Assembly (NCBI GenBank): GCA_002293185.1
Contig: DBCS01000007.1
Coordinates: 62,231 to 126,230, forward strand
Direction of reading: 5' to 3'
Origin: Flavobacteriales bacterium UBA952
Lineage (GTDB): Bacteria > Bacteroidota > Bacteroidia > Flavobacteriales_D > Crocinitomicaceae
Length of the DNA: 64,000 nt
Shown: in pieces, positions 15,474 to 24,044 of the stretch
Layout: every line of letters begins with the position of its first letter
Position numbering within the stretch: the first letter of the stretch is position 1
Position numbers and translations under genes: made by a program
The notes under the pieces: model-generated
Databases searched by the model: none
Told to the model about the DNA's origin: nothing
What the model saw: only the letters and a program-made list of their open reading frames with translations

Positions 15474-17816
15474 TTACTGTTTGTCCACAAGGTGAAGGAA
15501 ACCATGGCCGGTTGTTTCTTGTAGGTTGACACCAAGATATCCTACAAATTTGTAAAAATAAATTCCTTCTTCAGCTGTTTGTCCGTCTATTTTACCATCC
15601 CACTGCGGATTCTTCAACTGAACATTCGTGGACAATTCTTGATAAACAACATTGCCCCATCTGTTCAAAATGATTAACTCTAAGGAAGTTAAGCTTTCTG
15701 TATTGCGAATAAAAAACACATCGTTGTCTCCATCATTGTTAGGTGAGATAACATTTGGTCCAAATGGCTGTTCGTACTGGCAGCTACCGTCGTCGATTTG
15801 CGCTGTTGCATCAAAATTAAGCGCCAAAGAATCGGTACAACCCGTTGGGTAAACACAAGAGCCGTCATTGACGTTTGCATTTGCGTTGTAGTTGGTAGCC
15901 TGCGGATCTGTACATCCACAGACATCCACCTGAATAGCAATGGTTGTTACATCTGAACATTGTGGGCCTTGGTTGGCGGTTAATGTAACGATGTAAGTTC
16001 CGAACGGAACATCAAAAACATGGTTTTGAGCGCTGAGGTCATTGCTGCTGGCGCTTTGGCCATCCCCAAAATTCCAACTAAAAGTATTTGCATTCTGACT
16101 GGTGTTGGTAAAGCTTACGTTTAAAGGAGCACATCCGGCTGTTACACTTGCGCTGAACTCAGCCACCGGTGGATCGAGCACATCGACAAATACGCTATCT
16201 GAAACCGAACATACATTATCTTCAACAGTAATGTAATACCAACCTGTAGGAATGTTTTGCCACACAGAGGCATCTATAAAACCTCCAGGGCCGGGGCCGA
16301 TCCAGTTGTATTGAGGCACACCTTGAGTGCCCGATACCTGGACAGAAACAAAACCTGTTGGTACACAAGTAGAGGGCCCTACATAAATTGTGTCAATGGC
16401 CAAAATTTGGTTCATTGTAATGCTCACAGTGTCGACCTGGGTAAAACTACAGTTGTCAGTAGCGGTTACTAAATAATACATAGTGCCGTTTTGACTGATT
16501 CCTACTGAAATGGAGTCGTTGGTGCCCAGATTGGCTCCAGCTAAATTTTCCCATTGATAATCATAAGGAGCATAGCCGCCGGAGGCGCTTGCGGTGAGCC
16601 AGACGCTATCGCTGGCACAATAAACAGTAGGGTTGTTGCCAAGAATATTGATAATAGGACCTTCGCCTATATAAATGGTCCCAGAAGAGGTAATGGTGTC
16701 TCCGCAAGGGTTAATGATTTGTACACTAATAATAACAGACTCGAAACCCTCATTGACACCATCTTGTGTAGGCGTTAGGGTAATTATAACGGTGTCCTCA
16801 CCAGGCAAGAAAACAATAGGATTTATGAGTGTATTATAATCTATGCCTTGTTGTGCAACCCCAGCTATGGTGTAATTAATAATCAGTGTGTCGTTGGTTT
16901 GCCCTGGAGGGCGTGTAAAAATAAAATCAGCATAAGTACATCCCTCTACAATAGTGGTATCACCCGAGACAGTAGCAACCGCAACATCAACTGCTGCAGA
17001 ACTAAATGAGCCGGCCTCTAAAAACACACCAGAATCATAAGATTGGTCTCCCACATTTGAAATAGCAAGTTTGATGTGATACAATTCATTGCATTGAACA
17101 CTAGCGGAAGCCGTAAGAAGCACGGTTGTACCGTCGTATTGAATGGCATCTCCATAGGTTAGCGTAGAGCTGGCTTCGTTGAAGACGTAGTATTGTGTAT
17201 TGGATACATCACCTACGTTGTTTATTGTTACTGGAATACCACCAGGAATGGTTGCGATGTTGTTGCCCCCATTAGGATAACCAGCTAATACATATGGGCC
17301 GGTAATTCCAGGACCCCACAAGAAAAGTCCAAAGGCATCGTTGAAAGAAGATGGGGAAAACTCAGGGTATTCATCTGAACCAAACATATAATTAAACAAG
17401 AGGGTATCACCAGAGGGGATAAAGTCAAATTCTAACACCACCCCATTAGTGACGTTTCCGGCCGCAATATCGTTGAGGTGGGGGTCAGAGGTAACTAGGC
17501 TTGTTGCGGGGCTGTTGAGCGTAAAATTAGTACTATTATTTGGACCAATTGCTGCGCTTGCGTTGCCCGTTGTTAGGATAAGACCGTTATTAATTGGGAA
17601 GGCAGGGTTGGTGTTGGTGAAGTACCCGACATTAGTTTGCGCTGTATTTGAAAGCGCAGGATTTCCATTGATTGTGACATTAAAAGCTGTGACACCAAAA
17701 CCCAACAAAACGTTGTCTACTAATTGTTGAGGGGTTTGGGAGGTGGAGACAGCTATCGGCTGTGCAAAAAGCGAACCGAATGCAAAAATAAAAACGAGAT
17801 GTAGTAAGTGTTTCAT
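15474..17816 (-). CDS. T9SS type-B exported protein with choice-of-anchor L and PKD domains
   Basis: About 780 residues from the ATG at 17816, chosen because MKHLLHLVFIFAFGSLFAQ is a clean signal peptide; an upstream in-frame start adds 12 unlikely residues. In order: a choice-of-anchor L domain (~22-265, with FNYMFGSDEYPEFSP), a Calx-beta-like stretch (~280-375), Ig/SprB-like repeats, and a PKD domain (NTFSWNFGDGQS, ~600). Two cysteine repeats follow, of the form GCTDxxAxNYNxxAxxxDGSCxY. The end is a type-B type IX sorting domain (VISPNNDGDNDVF, WGNVVYQ, GIYFYKF). It is probably displayed on the surface as an adhesin. Its own promoter lies at 17866-17894. Confidence 0.9.
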   Translation of the reverse strand: MKHLLHLVFIFAFGSLFAQPIAVSTSQTPQQLVDNVLLGFGVTAFNVTINGNPALSNTAQTNVGYFTNTNPAFPINNGLILTTGNASAAIGPNNSTNFTLNSPATSLVTSDPHLNDIAAGNVTNGVVLEFDFIPSGDTLLFNYMFGSDEYPEFSPSSFNDAFGLFLWGPGITGPYVLAGYPNGGNNIATIPGGIPVTINNVGDVSNTQYYVFNEASSTLTYGDAIQYDGTTVLLTASASVQCNELYHIKLAISNVGDQSYDSGVFLEAGSFSSAAVDVAVATVSGDTTIVEGCTYADFIFTRPPGQTNDTLIINYTIAGVAQQGIDYNTLINPIVFLPGEDTVIITLTPTQDGVNEGFESVIISVQIINPCGDTITSSGTIYIGEGPIINILGNNPTVYCASDSVWLTASASGGYAPYDYQWENLAGANLGTNDSISVGISQNGTMYYLVTATDNCSFTQVDTVSITMNQILAIDTIYVGPSTCVPTGFVSVQVSGTQGVPQYNWIGPGPGGFIDASVWQNIPTGWYYITVEDNVCSVSDSVFVDVLDPPVAEFSASVTAGCAPLNVSFTNTSQNANTFSWNFGDGQSASSNDLSAQNHVFDVPFGTYIVTLTANQGPQCSDVTTIAIQVDVCGCTDPQATNYNANANVNDGSCVYPTGCTDSLALNFDATAQIDDGSCQYEQPFGPNVISPNNDGDNDVFFIRNTESLTSLELIILNRWGNVVYQELSTNVQLKNPQWDGKIDGQTAEEGIYFYKFVGYLGVNLQETTGHGFLHLVDKQ

Positions 17817-17865
17817 ATGCGCAAGTTGGCGGTTAGACGTCAAAAAAGACAATAAAGTTGCATTA

Positions 17866-17894
17866 CAAAATTAATATAAACTCCCAAGCAGCAA
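17866..17894 (-). promoter_or_regulatory. Putative promoter of the T9SS type-B protein gene
   Basis: On the minus strand TTG (complement of 17892-17894), an 18-bp spacer and TAATTTTG (complement of 17866-17873). The predicted 5' untranslated region is about 45 nt. Confidence 0.6.
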
Positions 17895-17934
17895 AACACA
17901 CCGATTTTTCGCAACTTTGAAGCAGCAAAAAATT

Positions 17935-19323
17935 ATGGAAAAAACACAACAGTTTATTAACCAACACAAAGACAAGTTTGTTTCAGAGTTGTTTTCACTT
18001 TTAAGAATCCCTTCTGTCTCGGCTGATCCTGCATTTCAGCAAGAGGTGGCCGCCTGCGCAACTCATTTAGCAACTCATTTAAATGATATTGGTTTAGATG
18101 GGGTAGAGGTGATTTCTACAGCAGGTCATCCAATTGTTTATGCTGAAAAAATTATAGATGCATCATTGCCAACCGTTTTAGTCTATGGTCATTATGATGT
18201 GCAACCCGCCGATCCGCTAGAATTGTGGCACACCCCCGCATTTGAGCCAGTAATCAAGCAAACGGCTATTCATCCGGAGGGTGCTATTTTTGCGCGTGGA
18301 GCTTGCGATGACAAGGGTCAATTTTTTATGCACGTTAAAGCAGTAGAAGCAATGCTACAAGCACAGGAGCTCCCTTGCAACCTAAAGCTCATGATTGAAG
18401 GAGAAGAGGAAGTCGGGAGCCCGAATTTGGCGATTTTTGTCAGAGAAAATAAAACCAAATTAAAAGCAGATATTATTCTTGTTTCTGATACCGGGATGTT
18501 GTCCAACGACACGCCTTCTATTACAACAGGTTTGCGCGGCCTTAGCTATGTTGAGGTAGAGGTCACAGGCCCGAACCGAGATCTTCATTCGGGGCTTTAT
18601 GGCGGCTGTGTATCAAACCCAATTAATATGCTTACTCAAATGATAGCGAGTCTACACGACGAAAACATGCGCATTACCATCCCGGGTTTTTACGACAAAG
18701 TTATAGAGCTATCAAATAATGACCGCGCCGAGATGGCCAAAGCACCATTTTCTGAACCAGCATATTGTCAAGCTTTGGATATACGGTCCACACATGGTGA
18801 AAAAGGTTATAGCACTATGGAGCGCGGCTCCATTCGCCCCACATTAGATGTTAATGGTATTTGGGGTGGTTATACGGGCGAGGGAGCAAAAACGGTCATT
18901 GCCGCTAAGGCGTTTGCAAAAATCTCCATGCGCTTGGTGCCAGACCAAGACCCTGTAGAGATTACCAACCTTTTTCAAAAACACTTTCAAAGCATTGCGC
19001 CATTGAGTGTGCGCGTTAAAGTTACACCTCACCACGGTGGCGAACCCGTTTTAACCCCAACAGATTCTTCGGCATATGCAGCAGCAAGCCGAGCCTATGA
19101 AACCACTTTCGGAAAAAAACCAATACCTGTTCGCAGCGGTGGCAGTATTCCAATAATTGCAATGTTCGAACAAGAGCTTGGGCTCAAAACAATATTAATG
19201 GGTTTTGGCTTAGACAGTGATGCCATTCACAGCCCGAATGAACATTTTGGTTTGTTTAATTATTTCAAGGGCATAGAAACCATTCCTTATTTTTACAAAT
19301 ACTTTAGTGAAATCAACGCATGA
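17935..19323 (+). CDS. M20 family metallo-dipeptidase
   Basis: A 462-residue zinc peptidase of the M20 family (CNDP-like dipeptidase type). It carries YGHYDVQPADP (first metal ligand His and the catalytic Asp), ARGACDDKGQFFMH (bridging Asp), IEGEEEVGSPNL (catalytic Glu and ligand), SDTG, the dimerisation-domain histidine in DLHSGLYGG, and HSPNEHFGL at the C-terminus with the last ligand. I start it at the ATG at 17935 rather than an in-frame TTG at 17917. Its stop overlaps the ATG of the next gene (ATGA), so the lipoprotein gene is coupled to it. Confidence 0.92.
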   Translation: MEKTQQFINQHKDKFVSELFSLLRIPSVSADPAFQQEVAACATHLATHLNDIGLDGVEVISTAGHPIVYAEKIIDASLPTVLVYGHYDVQPADPLELWHTPAFEPVIKQTAIHPEGAIFARGACDDKGQFFMHVKAVEAMLQAQELPCNLKLMIEGEEEVGSPNLAIFVRENKTKLKADIILVSDTGMLSNDTPSITTGLRGLSYVEVEVTGPNRDLHSGLYGGCVSNPINMLTQMIASLHDENMRITIPGFYDKVIELSNNDRAEMAKAPFSEPAYCQALDIRSTHGEKGYSTMERGSIRPTLDVNGIWGGYTGEGAKTVIAAKAFAKISMRLVPDQDPVEITNLFQKHFQSIAPLSVRVKVTPHHGGEPVLTPTDSSAYAAASRAYETTFGKKPIPVRSGGSIPIIAMFEQELGLKTILMGFGLDSDAIHSPNEHFGLFNYFKGIETIPYFYKYFSEINA

Positions 19324-19790
19324 AAATAGGCATCTATCTATTTATTTTGTTGACGTTAGTGGCTTGCAAAAGTATACAAGAGCCAGTTGAATTGATCAGT
19401 TTTGACGGCACCCAAATAGAACAATTCAGCGGCCAACTCGTGAAGTTTAAGGCAAGTTTTCATATTCAAAATAAGCTATGGGTTCCGGTTAAAATGAAGC
19501 CCGGTTCTTTTGAAGTATTTATCGATCAACAGAAAATAGGTGATTTATATTTAGACACCCTTATTAAAATTCGTGGTCACAGGGAGAGTGAGCTTACGGT
19601 GCCGCTGCGCATGATACCGGAGCCCGGATTTATAGCTACTGCATATAAAGCGGCCAAGAAGCCTATAGCCAATGTAAAAATCAGCGGCTTTCCCAAGGCG
19701 GGGGTTTTATTTATTTACAAGTCTTTTCCCATATCTAAAGAGGCACAAATTGAACCTGCCCAATTTATTCCTTTCATCCCTACTTTCTAA
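19320..19790 (+). CDS. LEA14-like lipoprotein
   Basis: A 156-residue predicted lipoprotein. The N-terminal signal ends in the lipobox LVAC with Cys16. The remaining ~135 residues alternate beta strands with FDGTQIEQFSGQLVKFKASFHIQNKLWVPVK in the pattern of LEA14/WHy-type immunoglobulin-like domains (assignment by fold pattern, moderate). It overlaps the dipeptidase gene by 4 bases and polA by 1 base (TAATG), so all three are probably read from one message. Function unknown. Confidence 0.72.
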   Translation: MKIGIYLFILLTLVACKSIQEPVELISFDGTQIEQFSGQLVKFKASFHIQNKLWVPVKMKPGSFEVFIDQQKIGDLYLDTLIKIRGHRESELTVPLRMIPEPGFIATAYKAAKKPIANVKISGFPKAGVLFIYKSFPISKEAQIEPAQFIPFIPTF

Positions 19791-22597
19791 TGCTTACGCC
19801 GGCCGCCCCAAAAAAACTCTTTTTACTTGATGCTTACGCGCTTATTTATAGGGCTTATTTCGCCTTTGCAAAGAACCCACGGGTGAATTCAAGAGGCGAA
19901 AACACATCTGCTGCTTTTGGTTTTACCAACGTGCTTATCGATGTCTTGAAGACGGAACAACCAACTCACATAGCAGTTGTTTTTGATCCGCCGGGCGGGT
20001 CTGTCCAGCGCCAAGAGGAATACGTTGAGTACAAGGCGCAACGCGAGCAAATGCCCGAAGACATTCGCTCCATGATTCAGCCGATTAAGCAAATTGTTAA
20101 GGCCTTCAATATTCCTATTTTAGAAGTGGCTGGTTATGAGGCCGACGACGTCATTGGCACCTTTGCCAAACTGGCTGAACCCAGGGGCTTCATAACCTAC
20201 ATGATGACCCCCGACAAAGATTACGCCCAATTAGTGAGCCCACAAACATTTATGTATAAGCCGGGCAGGGGCGGAAACCCACCTGAAATTTTAGGTGTAA
20301 AAGAAGTTTGTGAAAAGTTTGAGATCAACGCACCAATTCAAGTGATTGATATTCTGGGTTTGTGGGGCGACGCCTCAGACAACATTCCCGGGATTCCCGG
20401 GATTGGTGAAAAAACAGCAAAGGCTTTAGTGGCAAAGTACGGTTCCATGGAAGGTTTATTTGCAAATGTGCACGAACTCAAAGGCAAGCAAAAAGAAAAT
20501 GTCGAGCAATTTCAGCAACAAGGACTTATGTCCAAATCGTTAGCCACTATTATTCGAGACGTGCCCATAGAATTTGATGAAAAAGATTTAAAGGTCTGCC
20601 CCGTCAATGCCGATGCTATTCGAGACATCTTTACGGAATTAGAATTCAGAACACTAGCCAAGCGCATTATCGGCGAAGAGCTTGTCGTAACCCAAGCTCC
20701 CGTCAATAAAGAAGAGGCTCAGCTCGATCTTTTTGGTATGCAGAGCATGCTAGAGCCTCAAGAAACCGCTTCTACGGCTAGATATAAAACGATCGCTACA
20801 GAAAAGCCAAGTTATCATCTCATTACTTCGGCAGAAGAACGCAAAGAGCTACTCGCTCTATTGTTAGTTCAAAGTGAGGTCTGTTTTGATACCGAGACGA
20901 ATTCTATCGATGCGCTTCATGCAGATTTAGTGGGCTTTTCTTTCTCTTATAAGCCTCGTGAGGCATTTTATGTTGCTGTCCCTGCTGACTTCGATACAGC
21001 AAAACAAATTGTTCAAGAATTTGCCGCTGTATTCGAAAATAATTCCATCGAAAAAATTGCCCACAACATCAAATACGACCTCAAAGTGTTGCATCGCTAT
21101 GGCATTCAATTTAAAGGCCCGCTCTTCGACACCATGATTGCGCAGTATCTCATTAATCCTGAGTCCAAACAAGGCATGGATTTCTTGGCAACTTATTATT
21201 TGAACTATCAACCTATTACAATTGAAGCGCTCATAGGTAAAAAAGGAAAAAATCAAGGCAATATGTCTGAATTAAAGCCAGAGCAAATTAAAGATTACGC
21301 ATGTGAAGACGCCGACATCACCTTCCAACTAAAGAAAGTATTAGCGCCTGAAATCGAAAAGCCACATTTACGGGATTTATTTTACAATGTTGAAATGCCC
21401 TTAGTGCGGGTGCTCAAAGAAATTGAACAAGAAGGCATTGCTATTGACACCGAAGCGCTGTCATCATTTTCCCAAGAATTAGATGCCCGACTGATAGAGT
21501 TAGATCAGCAAATCAAAGATTTGGCAGGAGAAGCGTTTAATATAGACTCCCCTAAACAACTCGGAGAAATTTTGTTCGATAAGTTAAAGATTTCAAGTAA
21601 AGCAAAAAAAACCAAAACAGGCCAATACGCCACATCAGAAGACATCCTTCAAAAGCATGAAAACGACCACCCAATTATTGGGCACATTTTAGAGTACAGA
21701 CAGTTGCGTAAATTGAAAAGCACGTATGTAGATCCGCTGCCTACGCTTTGCGATCCTGTTGACGGTAGAATTCATACCAATTTCATGCAGACTGTTACCG
21801 CAACAGGCCGCCTTAGTTCCAATAACCCAAATCTTCAAAACATACCCGTTCGTTCGGCTAAGGGCAGAGAAATCCGCCGTGCTTTTGTACCCAGGTCTAC
21901 AGATTTTCAGCTGATGGCCGTTGATTATTCACAGATAGAACTGCGCATTATTGCTGCACTTTCTGGCGATGCCAACATGATTGCCGCATTTAAAAGTGGC
22001 CACGACATTCACGCGGCTACCGCTGCCAAAGTTTTTCATACGGCCATTGACGAAGTTACTCGAGAACAGCGTAGCGCAGCAAAAGCCGTTAATTTTGGCA
22101 TCATTTATGGCCAGTCTGCATTTGGTTTAGCGCAGAATCTGCAAATTTCACGCACAGAGGCAAAAGGCATCATCGACGCTTACTTTGAACAATATGGCAC
22201 CATTAAAACGTACATGGAAAAAGTAATTGCCCAGGCACGAGAATTAGGCTATGTAGAAACCATTCTCAAACGCCGGCGATATTTACCAGATATTCATTCC
22301 GCAAATGCAGTAGTCAGGGGTTTTGCAGAACGAAACGCAATTAATGCCCCCATTCAAGGTTCAGCTGCTGATATCATTAAGCTTGCAATGGTAGCTGTGC
22401 ACGAAGCCATGAACAAAGAAAAGTTAAAATCGAGAATGATTTTACAGGTCCATGACGAACTTGTATTTGATGTGCATATAGAAGAAACCGAACAAATGCA
22501 ATTGCTTGTAAAAAGCACCATGGAAAAAGCTGTTTCTATGGAAGTGCCCATGGAGGTTGAAATGAAAACAGCTTCGAATTGGCTAGAGGCCCACTAA
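19790..22597 (+). CDS. polA: DNA polymerase I
   Basis: Pol I removes RNA primers and fills gaps in replication and repair. The 935-residue protein has all three domains. The 5'-3' exonuclease domain spans ~1-270 (LLDAYALIYRAYFAF, ADDVIGT, SDNIPGIPGIGEKTA). The 3'-5' exonuclease (~345-530) looks active, with CFDTET, HNIKYDLKVL and YACEDADITFQLK. The polymerase domain has motif A DYSQIELRIIAALSGD, motif B RSAAKAVNFGIIYGQS and motif C QVHDELVFDV. The start is ATG overlapping the previous stop; the N-terminus is a few residues longer than in E. coli. Confidence 0.97.
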   Translation: MLTPAAPKKLFLLDAYALIYRAYFAFAKNPRVNSRGENTSAAFGFTNVLIDVLKTEQPTHIAVVFDPPGGSVQRQEEYVEYKAQREQMPEDIRSMIQPIKQIVKAFNIPILEVAGYEADDVIGTFAKLAEPRGFITYMMTPDKDYAQLVSPQTFMYKPGRGGNPPEILGVKEVCEKFEINAPIQVIDILGLWGDASDNIPGIPGIGEKTAKALVAKYGSMEGLFANVHELKGKQKENVEQFQQQGLMSKSLATIIRDVPIEFDEKDLKVCPVNADAIRDIFTELEFRTLAKRIIGEELVVTQAPVNKEEAQLDLFGMQSMLEPQETASTARYKTIATEKPSYHLITSAEERKELLALLLVQSEVCFDTETNSIDALHADLVGFSFSYKPREAFYVAVPADFDTAKQIVQEFAAVFENNSIEKIAHNIKYDLKVLHRYGIQFKGPLFDTMIAQYLINPESKQGMDFLATYYLNYQPITIEALIGKKGKNQGNMSELKPEQIKDYACEDADITFQLKKVLAPEIEKPHLRDLFYNVEMPLVRVLKEIEQEGIAIDTEALSSFSQELDARLIELDQQIKDLAGEAFNIDSPKQLGEILFDKLKISSKAKKTKTGQYATSEDILQKHENDHPIIGHILEYRQLRKLKSTYVDPLPTLCDPVDGRIHTNFMQTVTATGRLSSNNPNLQNIPVRSAKGREIRRAFVPRSTDFQLMAVDYSQIELRIIAALSGDANMIAAFKSGHDIHAATAAKVFHTAIDEVTREQRSAAKAVNFGIIYGQSAFGLAQNLQISRTEAKGIIDAYFEQYGTIKTYMEKVIAQARELGYVETILKRRRYLPDIHSANAVVRGFAERNAINAPIQGSAADIIKLAMVAVHEAMNKEKLKSRMILQVHDELVFDVHIEETEQMQLLVKSTMEKAVSMEVPMEVEMKTASNWLEAH

Positions 22598-22608
22598 TAA
22601 ACTTAAGG

Positions 22609-22616
22609 TATCTTTG
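22609..22616 (+). promoter_or_regulatory. Putative -7 promoter element of rseP
   Basis: TATCTTTG, an exact TAnnTTTG match, 18 bp before the rseP ATG and just after the polA stop. No TTG lies at 17-23 bp upstream, so the -33 element is weak or absent. Confidence 0.5.
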
Positions 22617-22634
22617 TAAAATACAATACAGAAA

Positions 22635-24038
22635 ATGGAAATACTCATTAAAGCAGCACAGCTCATCACCTCTTTAGCAATCCTCGTTACTCTTCATGAG
22701 TTCGGACATTTCATACCAGCAAAACTTTTCAAGACGCGCGTCGAGAAATTTTATTTGTTTTTCAATCCATATTTTTCGCTATTCCGTTGGAAACGAGTGA
22801 AAGGAGTTAAAAAAACTTCATGGCTGAGTAAGACTCCCCCAAAAGAATGGTCCGAAGACCCAGATACCACAGAGTGGGGAATTGGTTGGGTGCCATTAGG
22901 AGGGTTTGTTAAAATTGCCGGCATGATAGACGAATCAATGGATACCGAGCAGCTCAAAAACGAGCCCCAGCCATGGGAATTTCGAAGCAAAAAGACTTGG
23001 CAACGCCTTATCATTATGGTAGGCGGGGTTACTGTCAATCTAGTATTAGGCTTCTTGATCTATATAGCAGTTGTCTTTACTTGGGGCCAGTTAATCCTTG
23101 ATCAAAACAAACTTCAGGCAGGTTTGGGCGTGCATCCTTTTTTATCTAAATATGGAATCGCATCCGGAGACATTATTTTAAAAATTGAAGGAGAAAAGCC
23201 ACTGAATTTAGATGACATCAATAAAGAAATTTTGCTCCGAGGGGCTCGAAATATCGTTGTTCAACACGCTGACGGAAAAACCACCAACATCACACTACCT
23301 TCCGATATTGATCAGCAATTATTTGAAGTAGGCGCATTGCCTGCATTCACCTTGCGCGCAAAAAGCCTGAAGGTAGCAGAGGTGACCAAAAATTCACCAG
23401 CACTCAAAGCAGGCTTTCAAGCAAAAGACCATGTTTACGAGGTTAATGGAATGCCAATTCAGTATTACGATGAATTTCAAGCCATTTTATTTGCGAATAA
23501 GAACAAAGTGGTAGACATCAAAGTTGCGCAGCGAGGCAATGCGAAAGATACGATTACCCGAGAAGTAAACGTAAAATCAAACGGCACTATTGGCATCATG
23601 ACTAATTCCGAATTCATTGATAGAAAAGCACTCTCCGAAAAAAAATACGGCTTTACACAAAGTATTGGTATCGGCATGAGTTATGGTTACCACACCCTTT
23701 CAGACTATGTTAGTCAGTTTAAATTTGTCTTTACAAAAAAAGGAGCAACACAAATTGGCGGGTTTGCTTCTATTGGCAATATGTTTCCTCCGCTTTGGGA
23801 TTGGCATACGTTTTGGCTAACGACAGCTTTGCTCTCTATCATTTTGGCTTTCATGAATATCTTGCCAATTCCAGCTTTAGATGGCGGGCATGTAGTTTTC
23901 TTGTTGTACGAAATGATAACAGGCAAAGAAGCGCCTCAAAAAGTATTGGAGGTTGCGCAGTATATCGGGATTTTCTTACTTCTTTCTTTGATGGTTTATG
24001 CCAATGGCGCGGACTTAGTGCGTTGGTTAATGAAATAA
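22635..24038 (+). CDS. rseP: Site-2 zinc metalloprotease RseP
   Basis: An intramembrane protease that cleaves transmembrane anti-sigma factors and leftover signal peptides. The 467-residue protein has the zinc motif HEFGH at residues 21-25 in the first membrane span. A further span lies at ~135-155, a PDZ domain at ~230-320 (ALKAGFQAKDHVYEVNGMP), and the second active-site segment NILPIPALDGGH near the C-terminus, followed by a last span. The loop after the first span is longer than in E. coli (VKGVKKTSWLSKTPPKEWS). A possible client is the membrane protein beside the ECF sigma factor at 46-47 kb, but that is inference. Confidence 0.94.
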   Translation: MEILIKAAQLITSLAILVTLHEFGHFIPAKLFKTRVEKFYLFFNPYFSLFRWKRVKGVKKTSWLSKTPPKEWSEDPDTTEWGIGWVPLGGFVKIAGMIDESMDTEQLKNEPQPWEFRSKKTWQRLIIMVGGVTVNLVLGFLIYIAVVFTWGQLILDQNKLQAGLGVHPFLSKYGIASGDIILKIEGEKPLNLDDINKEILLRGARNIVVQHADGKTTNITLPSDIDQQLFEVGALPAFTLRAKSLKVAEVTKNSPALKAGFQAKDHVYEVNGMPIQYYDEFQAILFANKNKVVDIKVAQRGNAKDTITREVNVKSNGTIGIMTNSEFIDRKALSEKKYGFTQSIGIGMSYGYHTLSDYVSQFKFVFTKKGATQIGGFASIGNMFPPLWDWHTFWLTTALLSIILAFMNILPIPALDGGHVVFLLYEMITGKEAPQKVLEVAQYIGIFLLLSLMVYANGADLVRWLMK

Positions 24039-24044
24039 GCACAT

